Origin: Neonectria sp. B-13
Lineage: Eukaryota > Ascomycota > Sordariomycetes > Hypocreales > Nectriaceae
Assembly: GCA_002682825.1 (NCBI GenBank)
Contig: NOKP01000014.1
Coordinates: 1,065,559-1,129,558 of the forward strand
Direction of reading: 5' to 3'
Length of the DNA stretch: 64,000 nucleotides
This document shows, piece after piece, positions 44,211-53,332 of the stretch. A model generated the notes under the pieces. That model was not told the origin of the DNA. It worked only from the letters and a program-made list of their open reading frames with translations, and did not search any database. A program made the position numbers and the translations under genes. The first letter of the stretch is position 1; each line of letters begins with the position of its first letter.

Positions 44211-47200
44211 ATGGGATCAGTTTTGGTTGCCGCAATGTTCCAGGAGGGTGTCGGAGAGCCCCCAGCGAAGAAATTCCACCCTTTCTTCGTCAAAGGGCCT
44301 CCGACTGAGCCCGAACACTCTAGCGATCCCGTTCAAGACACCTCACAGCTTGACGTCCCCCAACCTAACTCGGAACCAATCACTATCCAGAGAAAACGAC
44401 GCAAGACAGATCCTCCCGCCCCTCAGAATGGAAACGAACGGAAGAAACCACGTCGAAATCGAATCAGCGAAGGGCTCCCAAACCCGACTGCCTCCATCCC
44501 TCTGGATCACGAAGAGAAGGTTTCAGATAATGCTTCTTCTGAGAACATTGCTTGCGACTTTCCCACTCCTCCTCTGAGCGACATCTCCATCAGACCCGTT
44601 GATTACCCTCAGCCTCTACCGAATCTGTCGCATTCCGAAGTGCAGGCCAATCCGGAATCTACAACCTCCCTCACTCCACCAAAAACAAAAAAGGTGCTGA
44701 AATGGAACCCCAAGACGGGAACTCTCGGTTCACCGCCGAAGCCAAAACCAAGGAACACCCCAACTCGTATGGTGTGCATCAAATATGGGCGCGATGATGA
44801 GACCCGGAAGGAGATGGGCGATAAAATTTCTCAAATCCTTGATGGAAAGGTTCTGATCCCTCCAACTCCAACCAAACCTAGGGCTCCCCGCGGTTCCAAG
44901 AAGCCCAAGGACCCTGCCACCACCCAAACTGGGTCACCAAAAACGACACATCCTTTCTTTACTGGAAAAGCCAAGGGGGCACAACCAGCTTCTGCCGGAG
45001 AGAGCAGTGCCGTTCAAGAAAAGCCACGACCTCCCAGGAACTCGGTCTTCATGTCGACACCTATGTCTCCAAAGAAATCTCGAACTGCCGTTAATGTGGA
45101 CAAAATCCCCCAATTCGGAATCAAGTCGGGTGGAATCAAAGAGCCAGGGGCTCTGCACCCTCTCTGGCCTGCAAAGGACATGAGCCATGTTCGCGGCTCG
45201 GATATCCTGATTCGTTGTGCAGATAGCTTGAATCACAACGAGGAACCTCCAAAGAAGTCAAAGGGATCTATCGTCACAGTTCCGCCCAACGAGTCTGTTA
45301 TAGGACGTCACTGTGAAGCCCTGGATCTCCACAACATGCGGGAAACGTTCCGAAGGGATAACAACAACTTCGACCCGGTTCCCCAGGAATTGCGGATCCC
45401 CAAACGACACTTCGAAAGTGGACGAAAACTGCAAAACCGCATTCGATCGGAGCTCCGCACGTACAGGCCGGCCACCGATCAAGACGCCATCCTGGGTCTA
45501 GACGAATCCGACAGCGCAGTTAAGCGAACACACCCAGCGATATCTCGATCTTTTGGGGCCTTAGAAACCGCCCTTTCAGCTTACGATAGATCAACGTGCG
45601 AAAGCCAGGCCTGGGTCCAAAAGTACGCCCCTTCCACAGCTTCACAAGTCCTACAGGCTGGAAAGGAAGCGTTTCTGCTCAAAGAGTGGTTGCAAACCCT
45701 TCGAGTCCAGTCTGTCGGCACTGGAGGTGCCGATGTTGGCGGCAAGGGAAAGGCAAAAACAGATTCAGCCCCTAGGAAAAGGAGAAAGAAGGACAAGCTA
45801 GATGGATTCATTATCGACAGTGACGAAGAAGCGAATGCTATGGACGAAGTCTCCGAAGATGAGGACGCCTGGGCCCCTGCGGGATCGGGTGTTACCAAGA
45901 AAACGGTCATTCGAAGCGGGGACGCGGCAGCGAAGGGTTCCAAGGACCAGGGTCGACTAACAAATGCCGTCGTGGTCAGCGGTCCTCATGGGAGCGGCAA
46001 AACAGCTGCTGTGTATGCGGTGGCGAAGGAGTTGGGTTTCGAGATTTTCGAGATCAACTCCAGCAGCAGGCGGAGCGGAAAGGACATTTTGGAGAGGGTT
46101 GGCGATATGACGCGCAACCATTTGGTCCAACACCACCACACCGATTCAGCCGCCGAAGGTGACGAAGAGGACGAAGTTTCCAGGGATCTCAAGTCGGGGA
46201 AGCAAGGCACGATGACGACATTCTTCAAGCCCCAGCCAGCCGCAGTCTTGAAGAAGCCGACAAGAAAACCAGCAGAGCGAAAAGCTGAGCCTATCAAGCA
46301 AAGCTCTGTCAAGAATCAGAAACAATCTCTCATTTTACTCGAGGAAGTGGATGTTCTGTATGAGGAAGACAAGCAGTTCTGGGCGACCCTGATGGGCATG
46401 ATATCACAGTCCAAGCGGCCGTTCATCATGACTTGCAACGACGAAAGCTTGGTCCCTTTGCAAAGCCTGAGTCTCCATGGAATTATCCGATTCTCGCCTC
46501 CTCCTACTGATCTTGCTCTGGATCTATGTATTCTTGTGGCTGCGAATGAGGGCCACCTCCTTCGACGACCGGCGGTTGAGGCATTGTACAAATCTCGCAA
46601 CAATGATCTTAGGGCGACACTCACCGAACTGAACTACTGGTGTCAAATTAGTGTTGGTGACCGCAGGGGAGGGTTCGACTGGTTTGTCCTCCGGTGGCCA
46701 AAGGGCTCTGACCTCGACGAGAACGGGAACGTGATCCGAGTTATCAGCGAAGACACCTACTGCAAGGGAATGGGCTGGATCGGTCGTGATCTGATTTCCA
46801 CTTGCTCTAACCCTCTGGAATCGGAGGAGGACAGCATGCAGCAATCCTGGGACTCTTGGAACATGGACTTGGGCGACTGGAACAGTTCAACGGAGCTGCA
46901 GTCATGGGCACAGAGCGTGTCTGACAACAGCACAGGCCCAGGACAGAGATTCAATGCCCTCGCGGCATACGACGACTTCTGTGACACCATGAGCGGCGCA
47001 GACATCTTATCCAGTGGTGGATTTGGGATGGGCTTCCAGGAATCCCTTGACCCAACACTCCCCGAAATCTCGGCAAAGACCAAAGACGACTTCGTCCTCG
47101 GACGATCTGTTCTCGACGCGAATCCTAAGACGGCTCCATCTTCACCGCATATCACCCTCTCAATATCACTAAGGTCGCTTGCGAGGAACGACCTGCTCCA

Positions 47201-47738
47201 GGCGACCTCTGCAATCCGCCTTGAATCCGAACCCGTTTTGGGACCAATAACCGAGAACCGGGCAATTTCTATCTTGAACACCTCCTTCGACCAAACTCCA
47301 GCACAACTGAGCCGACTGGATTTTGCCTTTGCCTTTGATCCGATTGCAGTCTCGGAAAAGACGACAGCGTCAACGCACCTCGATCCGTCTGTCTTTGACC
47401 GCACCCTAAAGCTCATTGTCATGGATGTCGCGCCATGGGTGAGAGGCATCGTGGAATTCGATCACCACCTCATGCTAGAACGACTCAAGCTTAGCAATCT
47501 GCTCAGCGAAGGCGGCAAGAGAAAGAGAATGCGGACTACGCGGAGCGCTTACTCGGCTTTGGAGGGTGGAGAGAGGAAAGCCACACGTCGGGAGAGGTAT
47601 TTCGGGGACAGCCTCAACGCTGAGTTTGTGAGACGCACTGCTGGGGGACAGTGGAAGGAGGCGGCGGCAGCTGCAATGGGATCGCAGGAAACGACAGAAA
47701 GCATCCCGAGCAGTCCTTCGTCCTCGGAGGAGGAGTAA
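44211..47738 (+). CDS. ELG1: ELG1/ATAD5-like PCNA-unloading AAA+ clamp-loader subunit
   Basis: About 1,175 residues, uninterrupted. The first 450 residues are disordered and Lys/Pro/Ser-rich. A segment SQAWVQKYAPSTASQVL leads into the AAA+ module: Walker A GPHGSGKT (about 591-598), EINSSSRRSGKDI, Walker B LILLEEVD (about 708-715) with the Elg1-type continuation VLYEEDKQFWATL, then sensor-1 FIMTCND. Between the Walker motifs, QGTMTTFFKP (about 665-674) is a PCNA-interacting (PIP-box-like) motif, Q-x-x-M-x-x-F-F. The C-terminal third is the helical clamp-loader collar. Elg1 replaces Rfc1 in a complex with Rfc2-5 that removes PCNA from chromatin after replication. I prefer the start at 44211 (just after a likely leader-intron acceptor); the ATGs at 44169 and 44235 are alternatives. 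The gene is tail-to-tail with the gene at 48101. Confidence 0.88.
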   Translation: MGSVLVAAMFQEGVGEPPAKKFHPFFVKGPPTEPEHSSDPVQDTSQLDVPQPNSEPITIQRKRRKTDPPAPQNGNERKKPRRNRISEGLPNPTASIPLDHEEKVSDNASSENIACDFPTPPLSDISIRPVDYPQPLPNLSHSEVQANPESTTSLTPPKTKKVLKWNPKTGTLGSPPKPKPRNTPTRMVCIKYGRDDETRKEMGDKISQILDGKVLIPPTPTKPRAPRGSKKPKDPATTQTGSPKTTHPFFTGKAKGAQPASAGESSAVQEKPRPPRNSVFMSTPMSPKKSRTAVNVDKIPQFGIKSGGIKEPGALHPLWPAKDMSHVRGSDILIRCADSLNHNEEPPKKSKGSIVTVPPNESVIGRHCEALDLHNMRETFRRDNNNFDPVPQELRIPKRHFESGRKLQNRIRSELRTYRPATDQDAILGLDESDSAVKRTHPAISRSFGALETALSAYDRSTCESQAWVQKYAPSTASQVLQAGKEAFLLKEWLQTLRVQSVGTGGADVGGKGKAKTDSAPRKRRKKDKLDGFIIDSDEEANAMDEVSEDEDAWAPAGSGVTKKTVIRSGDAAAKGSKDQGRLTNAVVVSGPHGSGKTAAVYAVAKELGFEIFEINSSSRRSGKDILERVGDMTRNHLVQHHHTDSAAEGDEEDEVSRDLKSGKQGTMTTFFKPQPAAVLKKPTRKPAERKAEPIKQSSVKNQKQSLILLEEVDVLYEEDKQFWATLMGMISQSKRPFIMTCNDESLVPLQSLSLHGIIRFSPPPTDLALDLCILVAANEGHLLRRPAVEALYKSRNNDLRATLTELNYWCQISVGDRRGGFDWFVLRWPKGSDLDENGNVIRVISEDTYCKGMGWIGRDLISTCSNPLESEEDSMQQSWDSWNMDLGDWNSSTELQSWAQSVSDNSTGPGQRFNALAAYDDFCDTMSGADILSSGGFGMGFQESLDPTLPEISAKTKDDFVLGRSVLDANPKTAPSSPHITLSISLRSLARNDLLQATSAIRLESEPVLGPITENRAISILNTSFDQTPAQLSRLDFAFAFDPIAVSEKTTASTHLDPSVFDRTLKLIVMDVAPWVRGIVEFDHHLMLERLKLSNLLSEGGKRKRMRTTRSAYSALEGGERKATRRERYFGDSLNAEFVRRTAGGQWKEAAAAAMGSQETTESIPSSPSSSEEE

Positions 47739-48100
47739 CGGCGAATATAACGAAGCCGTACATGCAGAGTCCGTGTACACATTGGATTGGGCAACCATAA
47801 TGAACATTTGGGTGGTCTGGGAAATGACTTTGGTGGGATTTCACGGAGTTACGGGCCGGGTAGAGGCAGCATAGCATAGAGAAACATGAACACACTGATT
47901 TATTCGCAAATTGTGAACTAGGTATCAACATACTCATCTAGTCGTCAACTCATACATCTGTCGTGAAGCTCATACAACAATAAGGAGAGGTACCAGCCCG
48001 ACCCAAGCCCACTAATTAACACATTACCCAAAGACAATCCAGTCTGTTTTTACGCTGCCATATCACCGTAACCGTTATTGTTCATCATTGTCGGTCTCGT
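47739..48100. other. Convergent 3' flanks
   Basis: 362 bp between ELG1 and the His-rich protein gene. Nothing coding was seen. Confidence 0.5.
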
Positions 48101-48841
48101 TCAACGAGAAACGGGGATAAGCTCAGGGACGGGAGCCCTCCTTCGCGACGGTTCGTAAAACTTCTCGCCGGGATACGGCGTCTCAGGATACGGGAGCACA
48201 GCGGGCCGAACTCTCTCTTCCCTGGGAGAACGAGCCTCGCGCAATATCCGCTCATCGCTTGACCTCTCTAGTCTCTCAAAGGACCTCGGATCGAGCGAAG
48301 CCCTCCGGTTGTCGCCCCGCCTGAAGGGACCAACCTCCTCGACGTAGAGGACGTCACCCCGGCCGTGCGTGCTCCTCGCGTGGTCGACTATACGCTCAGC
48401 GTCGGAGGAGCGACGGTGATGGTGCTCGTGGCGCTCGGTCGAGTGGTGATGGTGATGGTGGTTCTTCGACCTGGGACTGGACGCCCACTCGTCTTCATCG
48501 CCGTGGATGACGCCCTTTGGCCAGACCTTGTGAGCCAGGACGGTGGCCAGCCCGATGCCTGCAATCAAACTGGCAGAAGTCTTGAAGAGGCCGTGATGCT
48601 GATGGTCTTGGTGGTGTTCGTTTTGGTGTTGGTGATGATGGTGTTGGTGGTGGTGGCTGCGGCGGCTGGGAGATTGGGAGGTGGACTTCGAGCTGGATCT
48701 CGAGCGGGAGCCGTGATGCGAGGAAGGGATGCTCGATACGGGACGGCCGCGAGATGGCATGGTTGATCGTGGAGTGCTGGGCGATGGCGATCTCTGGTTG
48801 CCGCTGGGGCTTGGCCGCGAGTAAGAACGGGACCTATCCAT
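48101..48841 (-). CDS. His-rich low-complexity protein with one hydrophobic segment
   Basis: A 246-residue frame starting at the minus-strand ATG at 48841. The first 80 residues are Ser/Arg/Pro-rich (RSRSYSRPSPSGN). A run of His/Gln follows (HHHQHHHHQHQNEHH). A single hydrophobic stretch (FKTSASLIAGIGLATVLAHKVW) could be a membrane helix. Another His cluster follows, and the tail is charged and Arg-rich, ending in PELIPVSR. Fungal genomes carry many such short, low-complexity single-helix proteins; their function is unknown. No intron is needed. An upstream extension (to 49021) reads into poor sequence and is rejected. Confidence 0.7.
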   Translation of the reverse strand: MDRSRSYSRPSPSGNQRSPSPSTPRSTMPSRGRPVSSIPSSHHGSRSRSSSKSTSQSPSRRSHHHQHHHHQHQNEHHQDHQHHGLFKTSASLIAGIGLATVLAHKVWPKGVIHGDEDEWASSPRSKNHHHHHHSTERHEHHHRRSSDAERIVDHARSTHGRGDVLYVEEVGPFRRGDNRRASLDPRSFERLERSSDERILREARSPREERVRPAVLPYPETPYPGEKFYEPSRRRAPVPELIPVSR

Positions 48842-50720
48842 GGGTTGGTTGTATAGAAGGATGTCTTTTGAATGTGCTTTTGGTGTAGTTTGATGTAGTA
48901 GAGGTGTTGACGTATTAAGAATGTGTTTTTTTGTGCTTATACGTGGTTGTCGTGGTGTTGCTGTATGGTAGGATGTTGTTGTAAGTGACTGAAAGATATC
49001 GTTGGTGTTTATCTTGAACACAACACGTAGTCGATGGTAATGCCTAACACTGAGGATGTCTCAACACCCGCTCCAAGCGATGCCCAAGGGATCTAAATAG
49101 GCAAGCGATCGGCAACGGACCGGCTCGCGAACGCAACGCAACACACAAAAAACCACACACACACTCGCACACGGCTGCGAGAATCCACGGGATTCGGCGT
49201 CGGTGGGGTGGAATCCAGAGAGCAGCCGCAATCGGGCTTCTGAGCAATCACACGCCCGCGCTGGGTCAGCGGGCTTCCAATCGATTTGCTGCACTACCGT
49301 GTCTCGTGCCGGATGCAAGACGGGGATATCCTGGCTTGGCGCTGCGATGACGTACAGCCCGGATACGCCGCGTTGCGGGTCCTGACAAACGGCTTCGGCG
49401 ATTTTAAGGGATCTTTTTGGGGGGCGCTGTGTAGTTGAGGAAACAGCAGGGGAATGGGGGGGAACAAACGCGAGGATAAGCGAATATCTGGCAATTAAGC
49501 TTAAGACTTGGTTGACTCGGTGTCTGCGGAAAGGCTGGGACGAACCAAGAAGCGAGTCAGAATGGCGTGGCGTTGAGCCGTTCTTATACCATCCATCGTC
49601 ACATGCGGCAAACATGAATTTCTCACCCAGCACGCCACGAGCACTGTACACGCATTTCAAAGCATGCAAAACAGTCATACAGTCATACTACGAATTAGTG
49701 CACTTTTCCCTCTCCTCGTCGCCTGCGACATCGCTCTCTCAGCTGAGGCGGACTTCCCCAGGCGCGTAGTCACAGGGGCGCCGAGTCACCTGTCCTGTCC
49801 CGGGAGAGCTGAAGCCATCTCCATTTCCATCTGCATTTTCCCACTTACAACAGGGCGACGCCGAAACGCCGAGGAGAAGTGTGAAACGCTCCCGCAAACC
49901 CCCGTTTTTTGTTTCTTTTGTACCATTGGCTCCATCGTCATTTGCCAGCACTGGACGCTACCAACCTGCAGGGCGTGTAAGGATGAGGCGACGTCCCCAG
50001 CGTTCCCGGCAGAGCGGCAGGGCCACCAATAGCCCGGTGTTCGCGACTGATGCATCTGATTTCGCTTTCTCGTGATGCGAAAGAAAAAATATCCCTACCT
50101 GTGTCGAGCATGAAACAGCAACTCCATCACAGGGCTGCTGCGAAGTAGGGCGCTGGCTGGGCGATTGGTTGTTGGACTCGCGCGCGTAAGTAATCGTAAA
50201 TTGCAGGCAACTTTCTGTTCCTTTTGGCAAAGCATTCTTTCCAATGAGTCAAAGGGGAGATGCCCTGGGGAGGGATTAGTTGGTTGGTGTAAGTCGCATG
50301 TTTTGTTTGAGGTCCCGGATCCGACGGGTTCAGCACCGCCACTACGGATTTTGCAACGACGGATTCATGAGTATCACGGCGTTAAAGTAAAATAAAGTAT
50401 CTTCTTTATTTAGATCATGCATCTGAAATGTCGTTGGTAATTCGTAAATCCCTTCATCTGTATCCATATCGTCAATGCCAACATCAAATATCCCATCCAG
50501 TAACGCCTCTCACCCACCCCTGGAAGCTATTCCCGCTCGCCTCTCGACTTCTAGAAACCCCCGAGAATTCTTCTCTGCAGCTACGGACCCGGATCTGCAC
50601 CGGGAAGTTCTCTACCCCTTGCTAAAAGGCTGCCTCCCCCGATCCCAATTATGGAGATATGGGGTCCACAGCATCCTGCGGGTCTCGTACCATCATCCTC
50701 CCCCCTGACAGACGACCTAC
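48842..50720. other. Intergenic region (1.9 kb)
   Basis: Upstream of the His-rich gene and downstream of the NLR-like gene. The 205-codon minus frame at 49061-49678 and smaller frames near 49664-50395 have no domain or splice support. Repetitive ACACAC/CACACAC tracts occur near 49140-49170. No gene is called. Confidence 0.5.
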
Positions 50721-52678
50721 TCACGAGCCGTCATCCAAACCCCTCTTCAGCTCCGTCAACTGGAGCACGAACGGCTTTAACAGAGATGGTCCGCCTGCAG
50801 ACCTCGGGCCCGCCCGTCTCTGGCCCCTGACATTGCCATGCATTGAGGCTCTCGCCGTCCCGGGTCTCCGGTCTTGGCCGAGTGTAACTGTAAAGGATGC
50901 AATGCCATCGTCCGGAAGTATAGCCGGCAGGAGCACTCCCGGTGTTGAATATGTCAATAGAAGCATTTTTATTGCTGTGGTTGTCTTGCGTTCATCCACT
51001 AGAGCCCAGAACTTGCTAACAGCGTCGAGAGCTTGACAGCCATCACAGTGAGAGTCAAGGATCAGCACAACCCGTGGGAACTCGTCAACAACAGTCACAA
51101 GAAGATGTGACCACTCTTCTTCCGTACTGCAAGACGCAAAGTCCGATTCGGTAAGACTACTGTCCTCAAATGCGTTCTGGTTCTGGTCCAAGATCTGCTG
51201 AGTAAAAGACCGCCAAATATCCGTGACCGTCATCGGCCTCTTTGAAGAAGTGGATGGCAACGGGGAGCCGATGTACCATGCCAAGGGCAACTTGGTCGAT
51301 TTCACCAAGTCGACCATATCAAAGGCGAAGTCTCGTGAGGCATCGGTCGTAATCAGGGATCCTTGAAGTTGAACAAGGGCTGAGCCCGGCTGAGAGATCC
51401 AGTCACGGAGTTTTGTCGACGCCCATATGTCATCCCATCCCGCATTCCCCCGGACTCTCCGACGGTTCCGCACTGCTGTTCCAAGACTTAAAGCTTTCTC
51501 GGGATCAAAGGGAATAGACTGGAAATATTTTGTCATGTTTGCGGGTATGAATGGAATGCTCGGTAGCGCCAAAGGCTGCTTTGCCGGATTTGAAGGGGCC
51601 TCGATACCTGTGGGTTTGCGTGAGTAAACACGAGCTCTTGTTCTATCCTCCTCTAGCACAGGAGTTTCTGACCGAGAATGCTTACTGAAAACTGGACCTG
51701 CCGGCTCGGAGACCTTCAGGAAGCTCTGGGTAATATTCTCCTTCCGCAGGTTCAGAACCTCCAAACGGACATCCGCGACCATCGAGCTGATATGCCTCGT
51801 CTCAGCTTGGTGTGCCACCGTCGCCTGCTGGCGTATCCTCGCTGTTGTCTCTTGGATCTGACGCACAACGTCTTCAAACTCAAGCGCCCATGGGTCCTTG
51901 ATCGCCGCGACGGCCTTCCTAAAGAAGCTGCTTCCCGCCTTGTGGTACCATTTCAATGCCCGGATGCAAAAGTCGACGATGTAGGTGTACATGCTGGCCA
52001 GTGTGAGCTGGATGTTTGGAATAGGGTAGAGCTGGTGTGCCAGGAAGTCCAGTTCCGGCAGTGCGTTGCTGATGGCGGCAAATGCTTCAGTGACTTTGTT
52101 TGCTAGCTCCTGGTGTCTGAGCGTTGCCTTTTATCATCAGTTTGAAGTTACTTTCGTGTCAGTCTAGGTCATCTTACCGTGAACAAAAACTTGATTGTTC
52201 CCCATATAGGTGCAGCATACTCCGGGTGACTTGAAACCAACACGTCAATGACACTGCTGAAATTATTGATCCTGGACACGGTTGTTGTCCATCCTGAGCT
52301 TATGGACTTCGATACTCGGTTCTTTTTCTCTTTTGTCGTGACATGTTGTTGCTCTGCTTGTCGCACATGTGAAAGAACGTCCCCAATAGAAGTAGACTGG
52401 AAGAACGAGGTGAGATGGACCTTTTTTCGGCTTTTGGATTGCTCCTGGTGAAATAACATGGCCTTCTCGTAGGCTAGTTTCAGAATCTTATCCGAGCCAT
52501 CCCTGTCTTGTAAGTTTTGATGAAAGAGCCTAGGTTGAGAGAAGCAAGAGATGACTTACACATCTTGTTGGCTTTCTGGTCTGAACCAGGCGGCGACGCC
52601 TTTGGATTGCTCGATAGCACCGGTTTCAGCCAACGTCCTGGCATTTTTGGCTAGTACCAATCCCTCTGAGTTTGACAT
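50721..52678 (-). CDS. DUF7708-type NLR-like protein lacking a visible P-loop
   Basis: Three exons (52678-52560, 52502-52178, 52127-50721; introns of 57 and 50 nt) give 616 residues in an exact frame. A leader MSNSEGLVLAKNARTLAETG precedes the domain: INNFSSVIDVLVSSHPEYAAPIWGTIKFLF, then LANKVTEAFAAISNALPELDF and IQLTLASMYTYIVDFCIRALKWYHKAG. That pattern is the DUF7708 helical domain found at the N-terminus of many fungal NACHT/NLR proteins. The C-terminal 350 residues resemble a degenerate STAND nucleotide-binding domain: DIWRSFTQQILDQNQN and VVLILDSHCDGCQALDA (Walker-B-like). No Walker A (GxxxxGK[ST]) is visible, and there are no repeats after it. It is probably a truncated or non-ATPase member of the heterokaryon-incompatibility/innate-immunity class. 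It lies head-to-head with the AAA gene. Confidence 0.8.
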
Positions 52679-53332
52679 GCCGACTCTAGCTCTCTCGAGA
52701 GCGTCGATGTCTGTTGAGATTCTGGCGTGTTTGGCCGTCGCTCTGGCTTTGATATGTCGCTTTGCCGAACTGCAGTCTGCCCTCCCTCATGCCTCCCTGC
52801 CTGTATCAGTAGAAGGCTGACGATGTGACGGAACGTTAAGTTCAACTTCCAAGTTGATCAAGTGTTATCTCAGCACAGCCTGAAATCAGGCTTCGAGGGG
52901 GCGATGCCGCCCAGGCGCACTGCATGCATAGTTGCATTTACAGGGATTCAGGCTCAGCCACCAACCGCCATGATGCCCAACGCACAAGAGGCCTCGAATG
53001 AGGCTGAGAGGTGCTGAACCCCGCGCCTGGAGCTGCTGACTTTGAGTGTGATGGACATAAGAGGCGCACCCCCGCCTCCATTCGTACGCAACCAGCCTGT
53101 GCCGTCAACCTCGCGTATCGCTCATTCATGTGTATCCCTCATTCATCTTCGGAGCCGCTAGAATTCACTACGCCCTTTGAGCTGGGCTAAAGCCCTCACA
53201 CATCACTCACTATGGAGTGGGATCACAGCAGCATGGTTTATCGTACGCCTCCTCTGCCAACGTCTACAGATCCGCCGCAAAGTGCACCAAGGAACAAAAC
53301 AATATCACAGGACCACACAAAGAACACCGAAC
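52679..53332. promoter_or_regulatory. Divergent promoter region between the NLR-like and AAA ATPase genes
   Basis: 654 bp between two divergent start codons, with no other gene. Co-regulation is possible but not shown by the sequence. Confidence 0.5.

Noticed and set aside
49061..49678. 205-codon minus frame upstream of the His-rich gene
   Set aside because: No domain or intron support, and it sits in the probable promoter; sequence is not protein-like.
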